Part shown: piece after piece, positions 8,901 through 19,545 of the stretch | Position numbering within the stretch: position 1 is the first letter of the stretch | Layout of the letters: each line of letters begins with the position of its first letter | From: Deltaproteobacteria bacterium YD0425bin51 | GTDB taxonomy: Bacteria; Desulfobacterota; Desulfobacteria; Desulfobacterales; YD0425bin51 | Reading direction: 5' to 3' | NCBI GenBank assembly: GCA_002753225.1 | Contig: PDZS01000002.1 | Span: 1-64,000 of the forward strand | DNA: 64,000 nucleotides | Made by a program: the position numbers and the translations under genes | Notes under the pieces: generated by a model | What the model saw: only the letters and a program-made list of their open reading frames with translations | Database searches by the model: none | What the model was told of the DNA's origin: nothing

Positions 8901-10345
8901 ACATATTAAATTTATTAGACATAAGTTCTGATTTAGATATTACTTCTATCCATTATAGAGCGCAAGAAGTAAAGGAAGGAGGTCTTTTTGTCGCAATACC
9001 TGGTGTAAATGCTGATGGACATGATTTTATTCAAACAGCTATTGAAAAAGGTGCTGCTGCTATTGTTTGTGAGAGGGAAGTTGATACAGGTAATACTTTG
9101 CGAATTATGGTTCAAAATAGTAGAAATGCCCTTGCTGCAATTTCTAGTAAATTTTATAACAATCCAACAGAAAAGTTAGTGCTAATAGGTGTTACAGGTA
9201 CAAATGGTAAAACAACAACAACTTATTTAATTGAAAGCATTCTTAAAAAAGCGAACTTTTCAGTAGGGGTTATAGGAACAATAAATTATAGATATTTAAA
9301 TAAGACTTTTAACAATCCAAACACAACCCCTGAATCTTTGGATTTGATGAGGATTTTATCAGAGATGGTAGCTTGTGGCGTAACCCATGTTGTAATGGAA
9401 GTTTCATCACATGCCATAGAATTATCAAGGATAGATAGTTGCTTGTTCGATGTATCTGTTTTTACAAATCTAACCCTAGATCATCTGGATTTTCATCAAA
9501 CTATGGAAAGTTATTGGCAATGTAAGCAGCGTTTATTTACGGAGCATTTATTTAAAGGTCAGAAAAAAGATTTGGCAAAGGGAGTGATAAATTGCAGTAA
9601 TGATAAGGGAAAAGAGTTAAAGGAAAAGCTTAATAAGTATTTTATTATTTCTGTTGGTGAACATAAATCTAATACAATATGGGTATATGATGTGAAATAT
9701 AGTCTGACAGGGATAACAGGCATGATTTCAAAAAATGGTACTTCTTTTGAGTTTAGATCAAATTTATGTGGGAAATATAATTTAGAAAATATACTTTGCG
9801 CTGTAGGTGTGAGCGAAAGTTTAAATATTTCTGCTGATATTATTTCTTCAGGGATAGAATCTTTAGAATATGTTCCAGGCAGATTGCAGCGTATTCCAAA
9901 TGATATGAACAGATTTGTATATGTTGATTATGCACATACCCCAGATGCCTTGCAAAATGTGCTTAAAACTTTAAGAGATTTAACAGAAGGAAGAATTATA
10001 TGCATATTTGGATGCGGAGGGGATAGAGACAGAAGTAAAAGACCTAAAATGGCTGAAATAGCAGCCTCCATTTCTGATTTTGTTGTTGTAACATCAGATA
10101 ATCCCAGAAATGAAGATCCTAAAAAGATTATAGATGAGATTTTATCAGGATTAAAAACAGAACATTATATTGTTGAAGTAGATAGAAGAAAAGCAATAGA
10201 AAAAGCAATAACTATTAGTAAAGAAGGAGATACAGTTCTAATAGCAGGTAAAGGGCATGAAGATTATCAAATTGTTGGAACAGTAAAGGCTCCTTTTGAT
10301 GATATGAAAGAAGCAGAACTCGCATTAGAAAGGCTGAAAGATTAA
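8897..10345 (+). CDS. murE: UDP-MurNAc-L-Ala-D-Glu--meso-diaminopimelate ligase MurE
   Basis: This cytoplasmic ATP-dependent ligase adds the third residue of the peptidoglycan stem. The P-loop GTNGKT is at residues 101-106, and D401-N-P-R404 is the signature of meso-diaminopimelate-specific enzymes, so the wall is predicted to be DAP-type. The protein has 482 residues, normal for the family. The start is a TTG that overlaps the ftsI stop (TTGA) and is preceded by a G-rich site (GAGGTAGGCGG). The murF start follows after 2 nt. Confidence 0.95.
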   Translation: MNILNLLDISSDLDITSIHYRAQEVKEGGLFVAIPGVNADGHDFIQTAIEKGAAAIVCEREVDTGNTLRIMVQNSRNALAAISSKFYNNPTEKLVLIGVTGTNGKTTTTYLIESILKKANFSVGVIGTINYRYLNKTFNNPNTTPESLDLMRILSEMVACGVTHVVMEVSSHAIELSRIDSCLFDVSVFTNLTLDHLDFHQTMESYWQCKQRLFTEHLFKGQKKDLAKGVINCSNDKGKELKEKLNKYFIISVGEHKSNTIWVYDVKYSLTGITGMISKNGTSFEFRSNLCGKYNLENILCAVGVSESLNISADIISSGIESLEYVPGRLQRIPNDMNRFVYVDYAHTPDALQNVLKTLRDLTEGRIICIFGCGGDRDRSKRPKMAEIAASISDFVVVTSDNPRNEDPKKIIDEILSGLKTEHYIVEVDRRKAIEKAITISKEGDTVLIAGKGHEDYQIVGTVKAPFDDMKEAELALERLKD

Positions 10346-10347
10346 AA

Positions 10348-11739
10348 GTGGATAAATATTCATGGACGACAAGTGAAATTATTAGTGCAACAAGTGGTAA
10401 ATTATTATGTGGGGATATAAACCATAGATTTTCAGGTATTTCAATAGATTCCCGTAAAGTTGTACAAGATGATTTTTTTGTAGCAATAAAAGGTGCAGTT
10501 CATAATGGGCATAATTTTATAAGAGATGTTATTGAAAAAGGAATTTCCGGTGTACTCCTTGAAGAAAATGAAGTTAAACTGGTAGAGGGATATAAAGATA
10601 AAATTTGTGTAGCTGTTTCTGATACAACTATCGCGATAGGAAATCTTGCAAGATTTCAAAGGAAAAGGGGAAATCCTGTTGTTGTAGCTATTACAGGTTC
10701 AAATGGCAAAACAACATGTAAAGAAATGACAACCTCTGTTTCTTCAAAACGATTTAACACATTATTTACTACAGGAAACTTAAACAATGAAATAGGTCTT
10801 CCCTTAACTCTTTTCAGACTCTCAAAAGATCATGATGTTGCAGTTTTAGAGCTTGGTATGAATAATTTTGGAGAAATTAGAAGGCTATCTAATATATGTC
10901 TTCCAAATATCGGAGTAATTACAAACATAGGACCAGCTCATCTTGAAAAATTGGGGTCGATAGATGGAGTTATGAATGCCAAAGGGGAGCTTTTAGAAAA
11001 TATTCAATCAGATGGAACAGCAGTATTGAATGCAGATGATCCTCGCTCTTTGAAATTATCGGCCAAAGCTTCAACAAAAGTTCTTTTATATGGGGAATCT
11101 GATTTTGCTCAAGTTAGAGCAAAAGATATAGAGGAAAAGGAAGATATAACTATTTTTACTTTGGTTTTACCACAATCTGAAATTAAAATTAAGTTAAATA
11201 TGCCTGCACGTTTTATGGTTTTAAATGCTCTGTCTGCAGCAGCAGTAGGATATCTTTTAGGGCTCACAGGAGAAGAAATAAAAAAGGGTTTGGAAGAATT
11301 TAAACCTGTTACGGGAAGGATGAATATATTTAAAAACAGTAAAAATATTAACATAATAGATGACAGTTATAATGCAAATCCTGGTTCTATGGAAGCTGCA
11401 ATACTAACTCTTTCTAAATTAAAAGGAAGTAATAGAGGGATATTAGTTATTGGAGATATGTTAGAGCTTGGGGAAGCAGCTCTTGAGTTGCACTGTAAAA
11501 TAGGGGAAATAGCTTCTAAATTAGGGATAAACAGGTTATATGTCACAGGGATATTTAGCAGTAATGTAGCAGAAAGTGCAATAAAATCAGGAATGAAATA
11601 TAGTGATGTCTTTGTGGGAGTTCATAAGGATATTATAGAAGATATTTCAAAATGGTTAAATGAAGGTGATTGGGTTTTAGTTAAGGGTTCGCATGCTATG
11701 CAAATGGAAAAGATTGTCTTTGCTTTAAAGGAATTATAA
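10348..11739 (+). CDS. murF: UDP-MurNAc-tripeptide--D-Ala-D-Ala ligase MurF
   Basis: MurF adds D-Ala-D-Ala to complete the UDP-MurNAc-pentapeptide. The P-loop G117-S-N-G-K-T and the later D-D-S-Y-N-A-N-P motif identify it. It has 463 residues and a GTG start at 10348. The ligase that makes its D-Ala-D-Ala substrate (ddl) is not in this cluster, whereas the alanine racemase lies about 38 kb downstream on the other strand. Confidence 0.95.
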   Translation: MDKYSWTTSEIISATSGKLLCGDINHRFSGISIDSRKVVQDDFFVAIKGAVHNGHNFIRDVIEKGISGVLLEENEVKLVEGYKDKICVAVSDTTIAIGNLARFQRKRGNPVVVAITGSNGKTTCKEMTTSVSSKRFNTLFTTGNLNNEIGLPLTLFRLSKDHDVAVLELGMNNFGEIRRLSNICLPNIGVITNIGPAHLEKLGSIDGVMNAKGELLENIQSDGTAVLNADDPRSLKLSAKASTKVLLYGESDFAQVRAKDIEEKEDITIFTLVLPQSEIKIKLNMPARFMVLNALSAAAVGYLLGLTGEEIKKGLEEFKPVTGRMNIFKNSKNINIIDDSYNANPGSMEAAILTLSKLKGSNRGILVIGDMLELGEAALELHCKIGEIASKLGINRLYVTGIFSSNVAESAIKSGMKYSDVFVGVHKDIIEDISKWLNEGDWVLVKGSHAMQMEKIVFALKEL

Positions 11740-11745
11740 TTCACT

Positions 11746-12825
11746 ATGCTTTATCATTTATTTTTTCCGCTTCATGAAACATTTTCAGTGTTTAATGTTT
11801 TTCGGTATATTACTTTTAGAACTATTTATGCAGGAATTACAGCTCTAATTTTGTGTTTTTTTCTAGGACCGTGGATGATCAGAAAACTCACAGAAATGCA
11901 AATTGGGCAGTATATAAGAGAAGATGGTCCTAAAAACCATCAGAAAAAAGCAGGAACACCCACAATGGGTGGAATTTTAATAATATTTTCAATAACTCTA
12001 TCAACTCTTATGTGGACAAATTTAACAAACAGATATGTCTGGATAGTATTATTGATTACATTAAGTTATGCATTCATTGGATTTAGAGATGATTATTTGA
12101 AAGTTAGAAAAAAGCAAAATGAAGGTCTAACTGCTAGAGAAAAGTTTTTGCTTCAAACTGTAATAGCTATAATAGTTGGCGTGTTAATTTATATGTCTCC
12201 TAATTTTAAGACAAATATTACAGTCCCATTTCTTAAAACTGTTTCACCTGATTTGGGTTTTTTATATATTCTTTTTGCTGCATTTGTAATTGTAGGAACA
12301 TCAAATGCTGTAAATCTTACTGACGGATTAGATGGTTTGGCAATAGGACCTGTAACTATTGCAGCCGGCACATATATGATTTTTGCTTATGTTGCAGGAA
12401 ACATTAAGTTTTCTGATTATCTGCAGATTAGTTATGTAGCTGGATGTGGAGAATTAACTGTATTTTGTGGAGCTTTAGCAGGAGCTGGTCTTGGTTTTTT
12501 ATGGTTTAATTCTTATCCTGCTCAAGTTTTTATGGGAGATGTTGGATCATTATCTCTTGGAGGAGCATTAGGTACAGTAGCTGTTGTGACAAAGCAGGAG
12601 ATTTTATTGGTTTTAGTAGGAGGATTATTTGTCATGGAAGCTTTATCAGTAATATTTCAAGTAGGTTTTTTTAAGATGACGCATGGCAAGCGTATTTTTA
12701 GAATGGCACCTTTGCATCATCATTTTGAGTTAAAAGGTTGGAGCGAGCCAAAAGTAATTGTTCGCTTTTGGATTATAGCCATAATTTTGGCTTTGATATC
12801 AATGAGTACATTAAAGTTAAGATAA
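11746..12825 (+). CDS. mraY: Phospho-MurNAc-pentapeptide transferase MraY
   Basis: This inner-membrane enzyme transfers phospho-MurNAc-pentapeptide to undecaprenyl phosphate, forming lipid I. The 359-residue polytopic protein contains the hallmark [10 protein letters not shown], the catalytic-loop segment F-M-G-D-V-G-S-L and the late P-L-H-H-H-F-E motif. It sits 6 nt after murF and 6 nt before murD, with only a weak Shine-Dalgarno, suggesting coupling to murF translation. Confidence 0.96.
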   Translation: MLYHLFFPLHETFSVFNVFRYITFRTIYAGITALILCFFLGPWMIRKLTEMQIGQYIREDGPKNHQKKAGTPTMGGILIIFSITLSTLMWTNLTNRYVWIVLLITLSYAFIGFRDDYLKVRKKQNEGLTAREKFLLQTVIAIIVGVLIYMSPNFKTNITVPFLKTVSPDLGFLYILFAAFVIVGTSNAVNLTDGLDGLAIGPVTIAAGTYMIFAYVAGNIKFSDYLQISYVAGCGELTVFCGALAGAGLGFLWFNSYPAQVFMGDVGSLSLGGALGTVAVVTKQEILLVLVGGLFVMEALSVIFQVGFFKMTHGKRIFRMAPLHHHFELKGWSEPKVIVRFWIIAIILALISMSTLKLR

Positions 12826-12831
12826 TTTATT

Positions 12832-14187
12832 ATGGAAATTGTAAATAAAAATATTTTGATTGTGGGTCTTGCTAGAACTGGAATTGCAACTGCAAGATTT
12901 TTGAAAAACAAGGGAGCATTTGTAATAGTTACAGATATAGCAAAAGAAGAAAACCTTCCAAATGCAAAAGAAGCCAAAGATTTGGGCATAAATATGGAAC
13001 TGGGTGTTCATAAAATAGAAACCTTTTTGAAGGCTGATTTAATTATTTTAAGTCCAGGCGTTTCCCATACTATTTTTGAGATTCAAAGGGCAAGAGAAAA
13101 AGGAACGCTTATTGTAGGTGAACTTGAGCTTGCATCATGGTTCATAAAAGAGCCGATAGTTGCTATAACTGGAACAAACGGGAAGACTACAACTACTGAG
13201 CTTACTTATAAAATGTTAATGGAATCAGGCTTTAAAGTTTTTGTAGGAGGAAATATAGGTAATCCCTTAATTGGTTATATAGAAAAAGAAGAAAAGAGAG
13301 AAGTTGTTGTTGCTGAAGTTTCCAGCTTCCAGTTAGATACCATTCAAACATTTAAACCCAAAGTTTCCGCTATTTTAAATATAACTGAAGATCACATGGA
13401 CAGATACAAAAATTTTGAAGAATATATAGAATCAAAGGGAACTATATTTAAAAATCAGGATTCAAATGATTTTGCAGTGTTAAATTACGATGATCTTTAC
13501 GTAAGAGGATTAGTTGATAAAATCAAAAGCCGTAAATTGTTTTTTAGCTCATCTTTTGAATTTAAAAATGGAGCTACAATTGATGCTAATAGTTCAACAA
13601 TAACTTTTTATATTGACGGAATAAAGAAAGAACTCTTTACAAAAGAAGATTTTAACTTATTTGGAAAACATAATCTTGAAAATATAGCAGCAGCAGTTCT
13701 TTCTGCATTTTGTGCAGGAGCAAGTTTTCAAGGAGTAAGAAATGCCCTAAAAAATTTTAAAGGACTCCCCCATAGGATTGAATATGTGGACACTATATGT
13801 GGTGTAAAATATTTTGACGATTCAAAAGGGACTAATATTGATGCAGTTTTTCGTGCTCTTGAAGTATTTACAGACCCTGTAATTTTGATAATGGGAGGGA
13901 GAGATAAAGGGGGAAGTTTCCATCTTTTACAAGATAGAGTTAAAGAGCGTGTTAAGAATCTTATTTTAATTGGTGAATCAAAAAAAGATATAAGAAAAGG
14001 GTTAGGCCATGTTGTTCCAACAGAAGATGCAGATAACATGGAGGATGCTGTTTTAAAAGCTTCTAAGAAAGCAAAAGCAGGCGATATTGTTCTTTTATCT
14101 CCAGCTTGTGCTAGTTTTGATATGTACAAAAATTACGCAGAACGAGGGAAGGATTTTTGCCGTGCAGTTTCTTTACTCAAGCAATAA
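12832..14187 (+). CDS. murD: UDP-MurNAc-L-alanine--D-glutamate ligase MurD
   Basis: This cytoplasmic ligase adds D-Glu to UDP-MurNAc-L-Ala. It has an N-terminal Rossmann domain, a central ATPase domain with G-T-N-G-K-T-T near residues 114-120, and a C-terminal domain with F-D-D-S-K-G-T-N. It has 451 residues, the normal family length. Its last 26 bases overlap the most likely ftsW start. Confidence 0.95.
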   Translation: MEIVNKNILIVGLARTGIATARFLKNKGAFVIVTDIAKEENLPNAKEAKDLGINMELGVHKIETFLKADLIILSPGVSHTIFEIQRAREKGTLIVGELELASWFIKEPIVAITGTNGKTTTTELTYKMLMESGFKVFVGGNIGNPLIGYIEKEEKREVVVAEVSSFQLDTIQTFKPKVSAILNITEDHMDRYKNFEEYIESKGTIFKNQDSNDFAVLNYDDLYVRGLVDKIKSRKLFFSSSFEFKNGATIDANSSTITFYIDGIKKELFTKEDFNLFGKHNLENIAAAVLSAFCAGASFQGVRNALKNFKGLPHRIEYVDTICGVKYFDDSKGTNIDAVFRALEVFTDPVILIMGGRDKGGSFHLLQDRVKERVKNLILIGESKKDIRKGLGHVVPTEDADNMEDAVLKASKKAKAGDIVLLSPACASFDMYKNYAERGKDFCRAVSLLKQ

Positions 14188-15340
14188 GAAAATAGGTTAT
14201 AATAGCGCTGCAAATGATAAAAAACTAAGGATAAAATCGTCTTTTTTATATTATGATACAAAACTTATAGTTGGTGTTTTACTCTTAATGGGTATTGGGC
14301 TTGTAATGATATATAGCGCAAGCTCTGCTCTTGCAATGAAAAGACATTCAAGCGATTTTTTCTTTATTAAAAAACAACTGCTCTATGCACTGCTGGGAAT
14401 TGGGGCATTAATGGTTTGTAGATATATACCTTATCAAATATTTAGTCATATGGCATATCCAATGCTACTTATATCTATTATCCTTTTAATTGCTGTTAAG
14501 ATAACACCTTTTGGAGATTCAGCAGGAGGAGCAACCAGATGGTTAAAATTTGGAGCTTTTAAGTTTCAGCCATCTGAATTTGCGAGGTTTGCTTTGATTG
14601 TTTATCTTTCTTATTCAATGACCAAAAAGAAGGATAAACTTAAAGATTTCTGGATTGGATTTTTTCCACATGTCATAGTTTTAGGTTTTCTTTTAGCTCT
14701 TATTTATATTCAGCCTGATTATGGAACTCTTGTTATAATGATGGCTATAACATGGATTATGATGTTTGTTGGAGGAGTTAAGATTATCCATCTTTCTTCA
14801 GCTTTTATTATAGCGCTTCCAGCATTAATTTTTCTTATGTTCCAGGCTCAATATCGTATTAAAAGGATAACAAGTTTTTTGGATCCATGGCAGGATCCAG
14901 CAGGACAGGGATATCAGGCAATTCATTCTCTAATGGCTTTTGGAACTGGAGGTTTATTTGGGACAGGTATAGGAAGGGGATATCAGAAGCTGTTTTATCT
15001 CCCAGAGCCACATACTGATTTTATTTTTTCTGTAATAGGTGAAGAATTAGGTCTTTTAGGGGTAATGTTAATTGTTGGGCTTTACGCTTTAATTATATGG
15101 CGTGGAATAAATATTGCCAAATATGCAAAAGACAGCTTTGGAAGCTATTTAGCTATTGGTTTAACAGCATCGCTTGGCATACAGGTGTGCATTAATATGG
15201 GTGTTACTTTAGGACTTTTGCCAACAAAGGGATTAACTCTACCTTTCCTAAGTTATGGAGGAACTTCCCTTCTAATTAATATGGCAGCTATTGGAGTGTT
15301 ATTAAATATTGGTGCATCAAGGGATTTTAATGAAGAATGA
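14162..15340 (+). CDS. ftsW: Lipid II polymerase / division protein FtsW (SEDS family)
   Basis: FtsW is the septal glycan polymerase that works with FtsI. About ten transmembrane helices are visible, and the C-terminal segment L-P-T-K-G-L-T-L-P-F-L-S-Y-G-G is diagnostic for FtsW over RodA, as is its place between murD and murG. I choose the GTG at 14162 because AAGGA (14149-14153) is 8 nt upstream. This gives 392 residues. A longer frame from an ATG at 14087 would overlap murD by 101 nt and adds an unlikely tail. It ends with a 4-nt overlap (ATGA) into murG. Confidence 0.9.
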   Translation: MQFLYSSNKKIGYNSAANDKKLRIKSSFLYYDTKLIVGVLLLMGIGLVMIYSASSALAMKRHSSDFFFIKKQLLYALLGIGALMVCRYIPYQIFSHMAYPMLLISIILLIAVKITPFGDSAGGATRWLKFGAFKFQPSEFARFALIVYLSYSMTKKKDKLKDFWIGFFPHVIVLGFLLALIYIQPDYGTLVIMMAITWIMMFVGGVKIIHLSSAFIIALPALIFLMFQAQYRIKRITSFLDPWQDPAGQGYQAIHSLMAFGTGGLFGTGIGRGYQKLFYLPEPHTDFIFSVIGEELGLLGVMLIVGLYALIIWRGINIAKYAKDSFGSYLAIGLTASLGIQVCINMGVTLGLLPTKGLTLPFLSYGGTSLLINMAAIGVLLNIGASRDFNEE

Positions 15341-16428
15341 ATAGACAGATAAATGTAATTATTGCTGGAGGGGGTACAGGAGGACATCTTTTCCCGGGAA
15401 TTGCTATTGCACAAGCTTTTATAGATGAAAATCAGGACAATAAGATCCTTTTTATAACAGTTGGAAAGCCTTTTGAAGTTAATGCTCTTTCAAATTATGG
15501 ATTTAACTTAGAACAAATAAAAGTTGAAGGAATAAAAGGTAAAGGAATTATACAAAAAATAAAATCAATATTAATTTTGCCTAAAAGTATATATTCATCT
15601 ATCAAAATTATAAAAAGGTTTAAGCCAGATATAGTTGTAGGAGTGGGAGGCTATATATCAGGACCTGTTGTAATATCTGCTTGGCTTATGGGGATTAAAA
15701 CTGTGCTTCATGAGCAAAATAGTATACCAGGTATAACAAACAGGGTGTTGTCTAAGTTTGTAAAAAAAATCTTTATATCTTTTATAGATATAAAAAGACG
15801 GTTCAATCAAGAGAAAGTATGTTTAACAGGAAATCCTGTACGTAAAGAATTATTATCATCTTTAACTCCTCAGAAACAGATAAACAACAAGTTTACGATT
15901 TTAATTTTAGGGGGGAGCCAAGGTGCAAGAAGCATTAATAAAGCAATAACTGATGCTTTGGAATATATTAAAGAAAAAGAAGGGATTTTTTTCATTCATC
16001 AAACAGGAGTTAATGATGAAGATAAGGTAAGAGAAGCTTATTTGAATAATGGGATAGATAGTGAGGTTTCAGCATTTTTTAATGATATGAAGGAAAAATA
16101 TTTAAGAGCTGATTTGGTTATATGCAGATCAGGAGCAACAACCTGTGCTGAAATCACAGCCATAGGCAAACCTGCAGTTTTTATCCCCTTCCCTTTTGCA
16201 ACTGATAATCATCAGTTTTTTAATGCAAAAAATATTGTAGATGCTGGAGGTGGCGAGATGATTTTAGAAAAAGAGCTCACAGGAAAAATTTTGGGGGAAA
16301 AAATTAACTATTATTTTTTGAATAAGGGTAACCTTTCTAATATGGCGCAAAAAGCAAAATCATGTGGAAGACCAAGTGCAGCAGAGGAAATTGTGTGCAA
16401 CTGTTATTCTAATGTTTTAGGGGAATAG
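15337..16428 (+). CDS. murG: UDP-GlcNAc:lipid I N-acetylglucosaminyltransferase MurG
   Basis: MurG is the peripheral membrane GT-B glycosyltransferase that converts lipid I to lipid II. The N-terminal glycine-rich G-G-G-T-G-G-H-L-F-P loop, H-E-Q-N-S-I-P-G near residue 127 and the C-terminal domain motifs G-G-S-Q-G-A-R-S and C-R-S-G-A-T-T identify it. It has 363 residues. It overlaps ftsW by 4 nt and lies 6 nt before murC. Confidence 0.95.
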   Translation: MNRQINVIIAGGGTGGHLFPGIAIAQAFIDENQDNKILFITVGKPFEVNALSNYGFNLEQIKVEGIKGKGIIQKIKSILILPKSIYSSIKIIKRFKPDIVVGVGGYISGPVVISAWLMGIKTVLHEQNSIPGITNRVLSKFVKKIFISFIDIKRRFNQEKVCLTGNPVRKELLSSLTPQKQINNKFTILILGGSQGARSINKAITDALEYIKEKEGIFFIHQTGVNDEDKVREAYLNNGIDSEVSAFFNDMKEKYLRADLVICRSGATTCAEITAIGKPAVFIPFPFATDNHQFFNAKNIVDAGGGEMILEKELTGKILGEKINYYFLNKGNLSNMAQKAKSCGRPSAAEEIVCNCYSNVLGE

Positions 16429-16434
16429 ATTTTT

Positions 16435-17802
16435 ATGTATAATAACAAATATCATATACATTTTGTAGGTATTGGTGGTATTGGAATGAGCGGGATAGCT
16501 GAACTTCTTATAAATCTTGGCTATCATGTTTCTGGCTCTGACATAGCTTCGACAGACATAACAGAGAGGTTAAAGAAACTTGGATGTGTTATCTATGAAG
16601 GTCATACAGATAGACAAATTGAAGGTGCAAGTGTAGTTGTTACATCTTCAGCTGTAAACAAGTCTAACCCAGAAGTTATCTATGCCATAAAAAAATCTAT
16701 TCCTGTCATTCCAAGGGCAGAGATGCTAGCAGAACTTATGAGGCTTAAATATAGTATAGCTGTAGCTGGAGCGCATGGAAAGACAACAACAACTTCAATT
16801 ATTGCCTCTGTTTTAGATAAAGGGGGATTAGACCCTACAGTTGTTATAGGAGGGAAATTAAAAAGTATAGATACAAATGCAAAGCTTGGTCAAGGTGAGT
16901 TTATTGTTGCAGAAGCAGATGAAAGTGACGGTTCGTTTTTAAAATTTTCTCCAACAATTGCTGTGGTTACAAATATTGACCGAGAACATTTGGATTTCTA
17001 TAAAGATTTAGACTCCATAAAGGAAGTTTTTTTGCAATTCATTGACAAAATACCTTTTTATGGTCGAGCGGTTTTATGCTTAGATAATGAAGCAATACAA
17101 GATATTATTCCTAGAATAAAAAAGCGTCATATTACCTATGGAATGACTACTCAGGCAGATTTACAGGCAAAAGAAATTTTTTATGACGGACTTACAACAA
17201 AATTTTTAGTATATCACCTAGGAAATTTAATAGGAGAAATTAAACTTAATCTACCGGGATTCCATAATGTTTATAATGCGTTGGCTAGCATTGCAGTGGG
17301 AATTGAGCTGGATATTCCTTTTAAAGTAATAAAAAGTGCTCTTGAAACTATTGAAGGTGTTAGAAGACGTTTAGAAATTAAAGGGAATTTTAACGGTGCT
17401 ACAGTTGTTGATGATTATGGTCATCATCCAACAGAGGTCAAAGCAACTCTTGAGGCTATAAAAGTGGGTTGGCCTAATAGGCGTACAGTTGTTGTTTTTC
17501 AGCCTCACAGATATACTAGAACAAAATCGCTCTTATATGAATTCAGCAGGGCTTTTTACAATAGTGATATATTGATATTATTGCCTATTTATGCAGCAGG
17601 TGAAAAACCAATAGAGGGAATAGATTCCTATGCTTTATATAATCAAATTATGGAGCATGGGCATAAAGAAGTAGTCTGTAAAAATGATTTTCAAGAAACG
17701 ATTTCTTATTTAAAAGCAGCGTTGAAGCCTGGAGATATATTACTTACACTTGGAGCAGGAAATGTTTGGCAAATTGGGGAAAAACTCATTAAATTGGCTT
17801 AA
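16435..17802 (+). CDS. murC: UDP-N-acetylmuramate--L-alanine ligase MurC
   Basis: MurC adds the first amino acid to UDP-MurNAc. It begins with the [12 protein letters not shown] nucleotide-binding loop. The ATPase loop G-A-H-G-K-T-T-T-T is near residue 111, and D-D-Y-G-H-H-P-T-E is near residue 325. It has 455 residues. AGGGGA about 12 nt upstream supports the ATG at 16435. The gene is a single enzyme, not a MurC-Ddl fusion, and its 3' end overlaps the likely start of murB. Confidence 0.95.
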   Translation: MYNNKYHIHFVGIGGIGMSGIAELLINLGYHVSGSDIASTDITERLKKLGCVIYEGHTDRQIEGASVVVTSSAVNKSNPEVIYAIKKSIPVIPRAEMLAELMRLKYSIAVAGAHGKTTTTSIIASVLDKGGLDPTVVIGGKLKSIDTNAKLGQGEFIVAEADESDGSFLKFSPTIAVVTNIDREHLDFYKDLDSIKEVFLQFIDKIPFYGRAVLCLDNEAIQDIIPRIKKRHITYGMTTQADLQAKEIFYDGLTTKFLVYHLGNLIGEIKLNLPGFHNVYNALASIAVGIELDIPFKVIKSALETIEGVRRRLEIKGNFNGATVVDDYGHHPTEVKATLEAIKVGWPNRRTVVVFQPHRYTRTKSLLYEFSRAFYNSDILILLPIYAAGEKPIEGIDSYALYNQIMEHGHKEVVCKNDFQETISYLKAALKPGDILLTLGAGNVWQIGEKLIKLA

Positions 17803-18703
17803 AAATAACTTTAATGATATGGTAAGATTTGATGAGCCTATGAGCTATCATACTTCTTTTAAGGTTGGAGGACCTGCTGATGCTTATGTCTCTCCTAAAA
17901 ATATTGATGATTTGATTATTCTTATAAATTGGGTAAAACAGAATGATATCCCTTTTTTAGTAATAGGGGGAGGCACAAATTTACTAGTTAAAGATCAAGG
18001 AATCAGGGGTGTAGTTATTTCTTTAAAAGGGGGATTTAATCATATTAAATTAACAGAAAACAAAAATGATTCTGTTTATTTATCAGCTGGAGCTGGTTTA
18101 AAATTAAAGCGTCTTTGTGCTTTTGCAATTAAACATGGTATATTGGGGATGAATTTTGCTATTGGTATTCCTGGGACATTTGGAGGCGCTGTTTTTATGA
18201 ATGCAGGAACAGATCGCGGTTCCATGTCAGATGTTATAAAAGATATAAAGGTGTTAGATTTTTTGGGTAATCTAGTTGAATTTCAAAGAAAAGATTTAGT
18301 TTTTATCTATAGAGGACTTAAAAGTACTTCTGAAATTAAGTCTGCAATTATTTTAGAAGGGACTTTAAGCTTGAAGTATTCTGATACTGAAAAAGTTAAA
18401 TTGGAGGCAAAAGATATTTTTCACTTACGTAAACAAAAACAACCTATTTTTCAACCATCAGCAGGGTGTTTTTTTAAAAATCCTTCTTTAGCTTTTTCTT
18501 CTGGAGCTTTGATAGATGAAGCTGGACTAAAAGGGAAAAGTATTGGAGGAGCTGAAATATCAACTAAACATGCTAATTTTATTATAAATAAAGGTAATGC
18601 AACAGCATCTGATATCTTGTTTTTAAAAGAGGTTGTTGAAGAAACAGTTTTTAAAAAATTTAATATTAAGCTATTTCCTGAGGTTCAAATTGTTGGCGAA
18701 TAA
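17762..18703 (+). CDS. murB: UDP-N-acetylenolpyruvoylglucosamine reductase MurB
   Basis: This FAD-dependent enzyme makes UDP-MurNAc with NADPH. The family core starts at [13 protein letters not shown]. The flavin-binding G-G-G-T-N-L-L-V and the [15 protein letters not shown] segment are clear. The active-site loop reads G-C-F-F-K-N-P, with Cys where E. coli has the proton-donating Ser; Cys at this position is my reading of a natural variant, not a defect. Start is uncertain: ATG 17762 has GGAG 6 nt upstream, while ATG 17750 and ATG 17819 are alternatives. The gene overlaps murC and, by 11 nt, ftsQ. Confidence 0.9.
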   Translation: MFGKLGKNSLNWLKNNFNDMVRFDEPMSYHTSFKVGGPADAYVSPKNIDDLIILINWVKQNDIPFLVIGGGTNLLVKDQGIRGVVISLKGGFNHIKLTENKNDSVYLSAGAGLKLKRLCAFAIKHGILGMNFAIGIPGTFGGAVFMNAGTDRGSMSDVIKDIKVLDFLGNLVEFQRKDLVFIYRGLKSTSEIKSAIILEGTLSLKYSDTEKVKLEAKDIFHLRKQKQPIFQPSAGCFFKNPSLAFSSGALIDEAGLKGKSIGGAEISTKHANFIINKGNATASDILFLKEVVEETVFKKFNIKLFPEVQIVGE

Positions 18704-19544
18704 TCGTGTAAGGAAAAATAGATTTAAAAATAGCCAAAAAGAAAGGGCAAACCAGATATTATCAAGCGTTACTTTTATTTTTAAATCTATTATTAGTATT
18801 TGTGGTTTATGTTTACTTAGTCTATTTTTTGTTTTATGTTACGATTTTATAACGCAGAGCCATCATTTTGCTGTAAAAGATATTTATGTAGAACATGGCA
18901 AAATGATACCTAAACAAATAGTTTTAAAGCTATCTGAAGTAAAACTAGAGACAAATATTTTTTCAATAAATATAGGATTAGTTGAGAAAAAACTGTTAAA
19001 TAATCCATGGATTTCAGATGTTAAAATAACTAGAGAAATTCCTTCAAGTATTTATATAGCAACAAAAGAATACGAACCTTTGGCTATCATTGATTTGGGG
19101 CGAAAATACCTAATTGATATTTATGGAAATATATTTAAAGAATGGGAAACAGCTGATCCTAAAGATTTGCCAGTTATTCTTGGACTTAGCTATGCAGACA
19201 TAAAAGCAGGCAACAAGCAAGCTAGTGTTTCATTTGAAGCAGTAATGGAAATTTTAAAGATATGTCAAAAGGGACCAAATATTTTATCAACTCAAATGAT
19301 AAAAAAGATAAATATTGATAAAGATATTGGAATTACAATTTATGCTTTTGAACCAACTAAGACTATTAGTTTAGGATACAGTAATTTGCTTACAAAATAC
19401 GATAGGCTTGAGCAGGTTGTTAATTTTCTAAAACAAATAGATAAGTTTGAAAAAGTAAATTTTATTGATTTAAAAAATTATAATCGTGTAGTTATTAGCC
19501 CAAATCCCTTTGAATTATCTACAAAAGCGCATAAGGAGGTTTAA
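18693..19544 (+). CDS. ftsQ: Cell division protein FtsQ
   Basis: FtsQ is a bitopic divisome protein that scaffolds FtsL/FtsB and FtsI/FtsW. A basic cytoplasmic tail and one transmembrane helix precede a POTRA domain starting H-F-A-V-K-D-I-Y-V. The FtsQ beta domain follows, with W-I-S-D-V-K-I-T-R-E-I-P-S. The open frame extends upstream into murB (to 18633), but the tail encoded there looks like murB in another frame. A TTG at 18693 with GAGGTT about 9 nt before it is the best start, giving 283 residues. The exact start is uncertain; the end is firm. Confidence 0.85.
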   Translation: MANNRVRKNRFKNSQKERANQILSSVTFIFKSIISICGLCLLSLFFVLCYDFITQSHHFAVKDIYVEHGKMIPKQIVLKLSEVKLETNIFSINIGLVEKKLLNNPWISDVKITREIPSSIYIATKEYEPLAIIDLGRKYLIDIYGNIFKEWETADPKDLPVILGLSYADIKAGNKQASVSFEAVMEILKICQKGPNILSTQMIKKINIDKDIGITIYAFEPTKTISLGYSNLLTKYDRLEQVVNFLKQIDKFEKVNFIDLKNYNRVVISPNPFELSTKAHKEV

Positions 19545-19545
19545 A

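Noticed and set aside
13728..14129. 133-codon minus-strand open frame
   Set aside because: It is antisense to murD, has no ribosome site or recognisable domain, and the plus-strand gene is certain.
14087..14161. Longer N terminus for ftsW
   Set aside because: It would overlap murD by 101 nt and has no good ribosome site; GTG 14162 has AAGGA at 8 nt.
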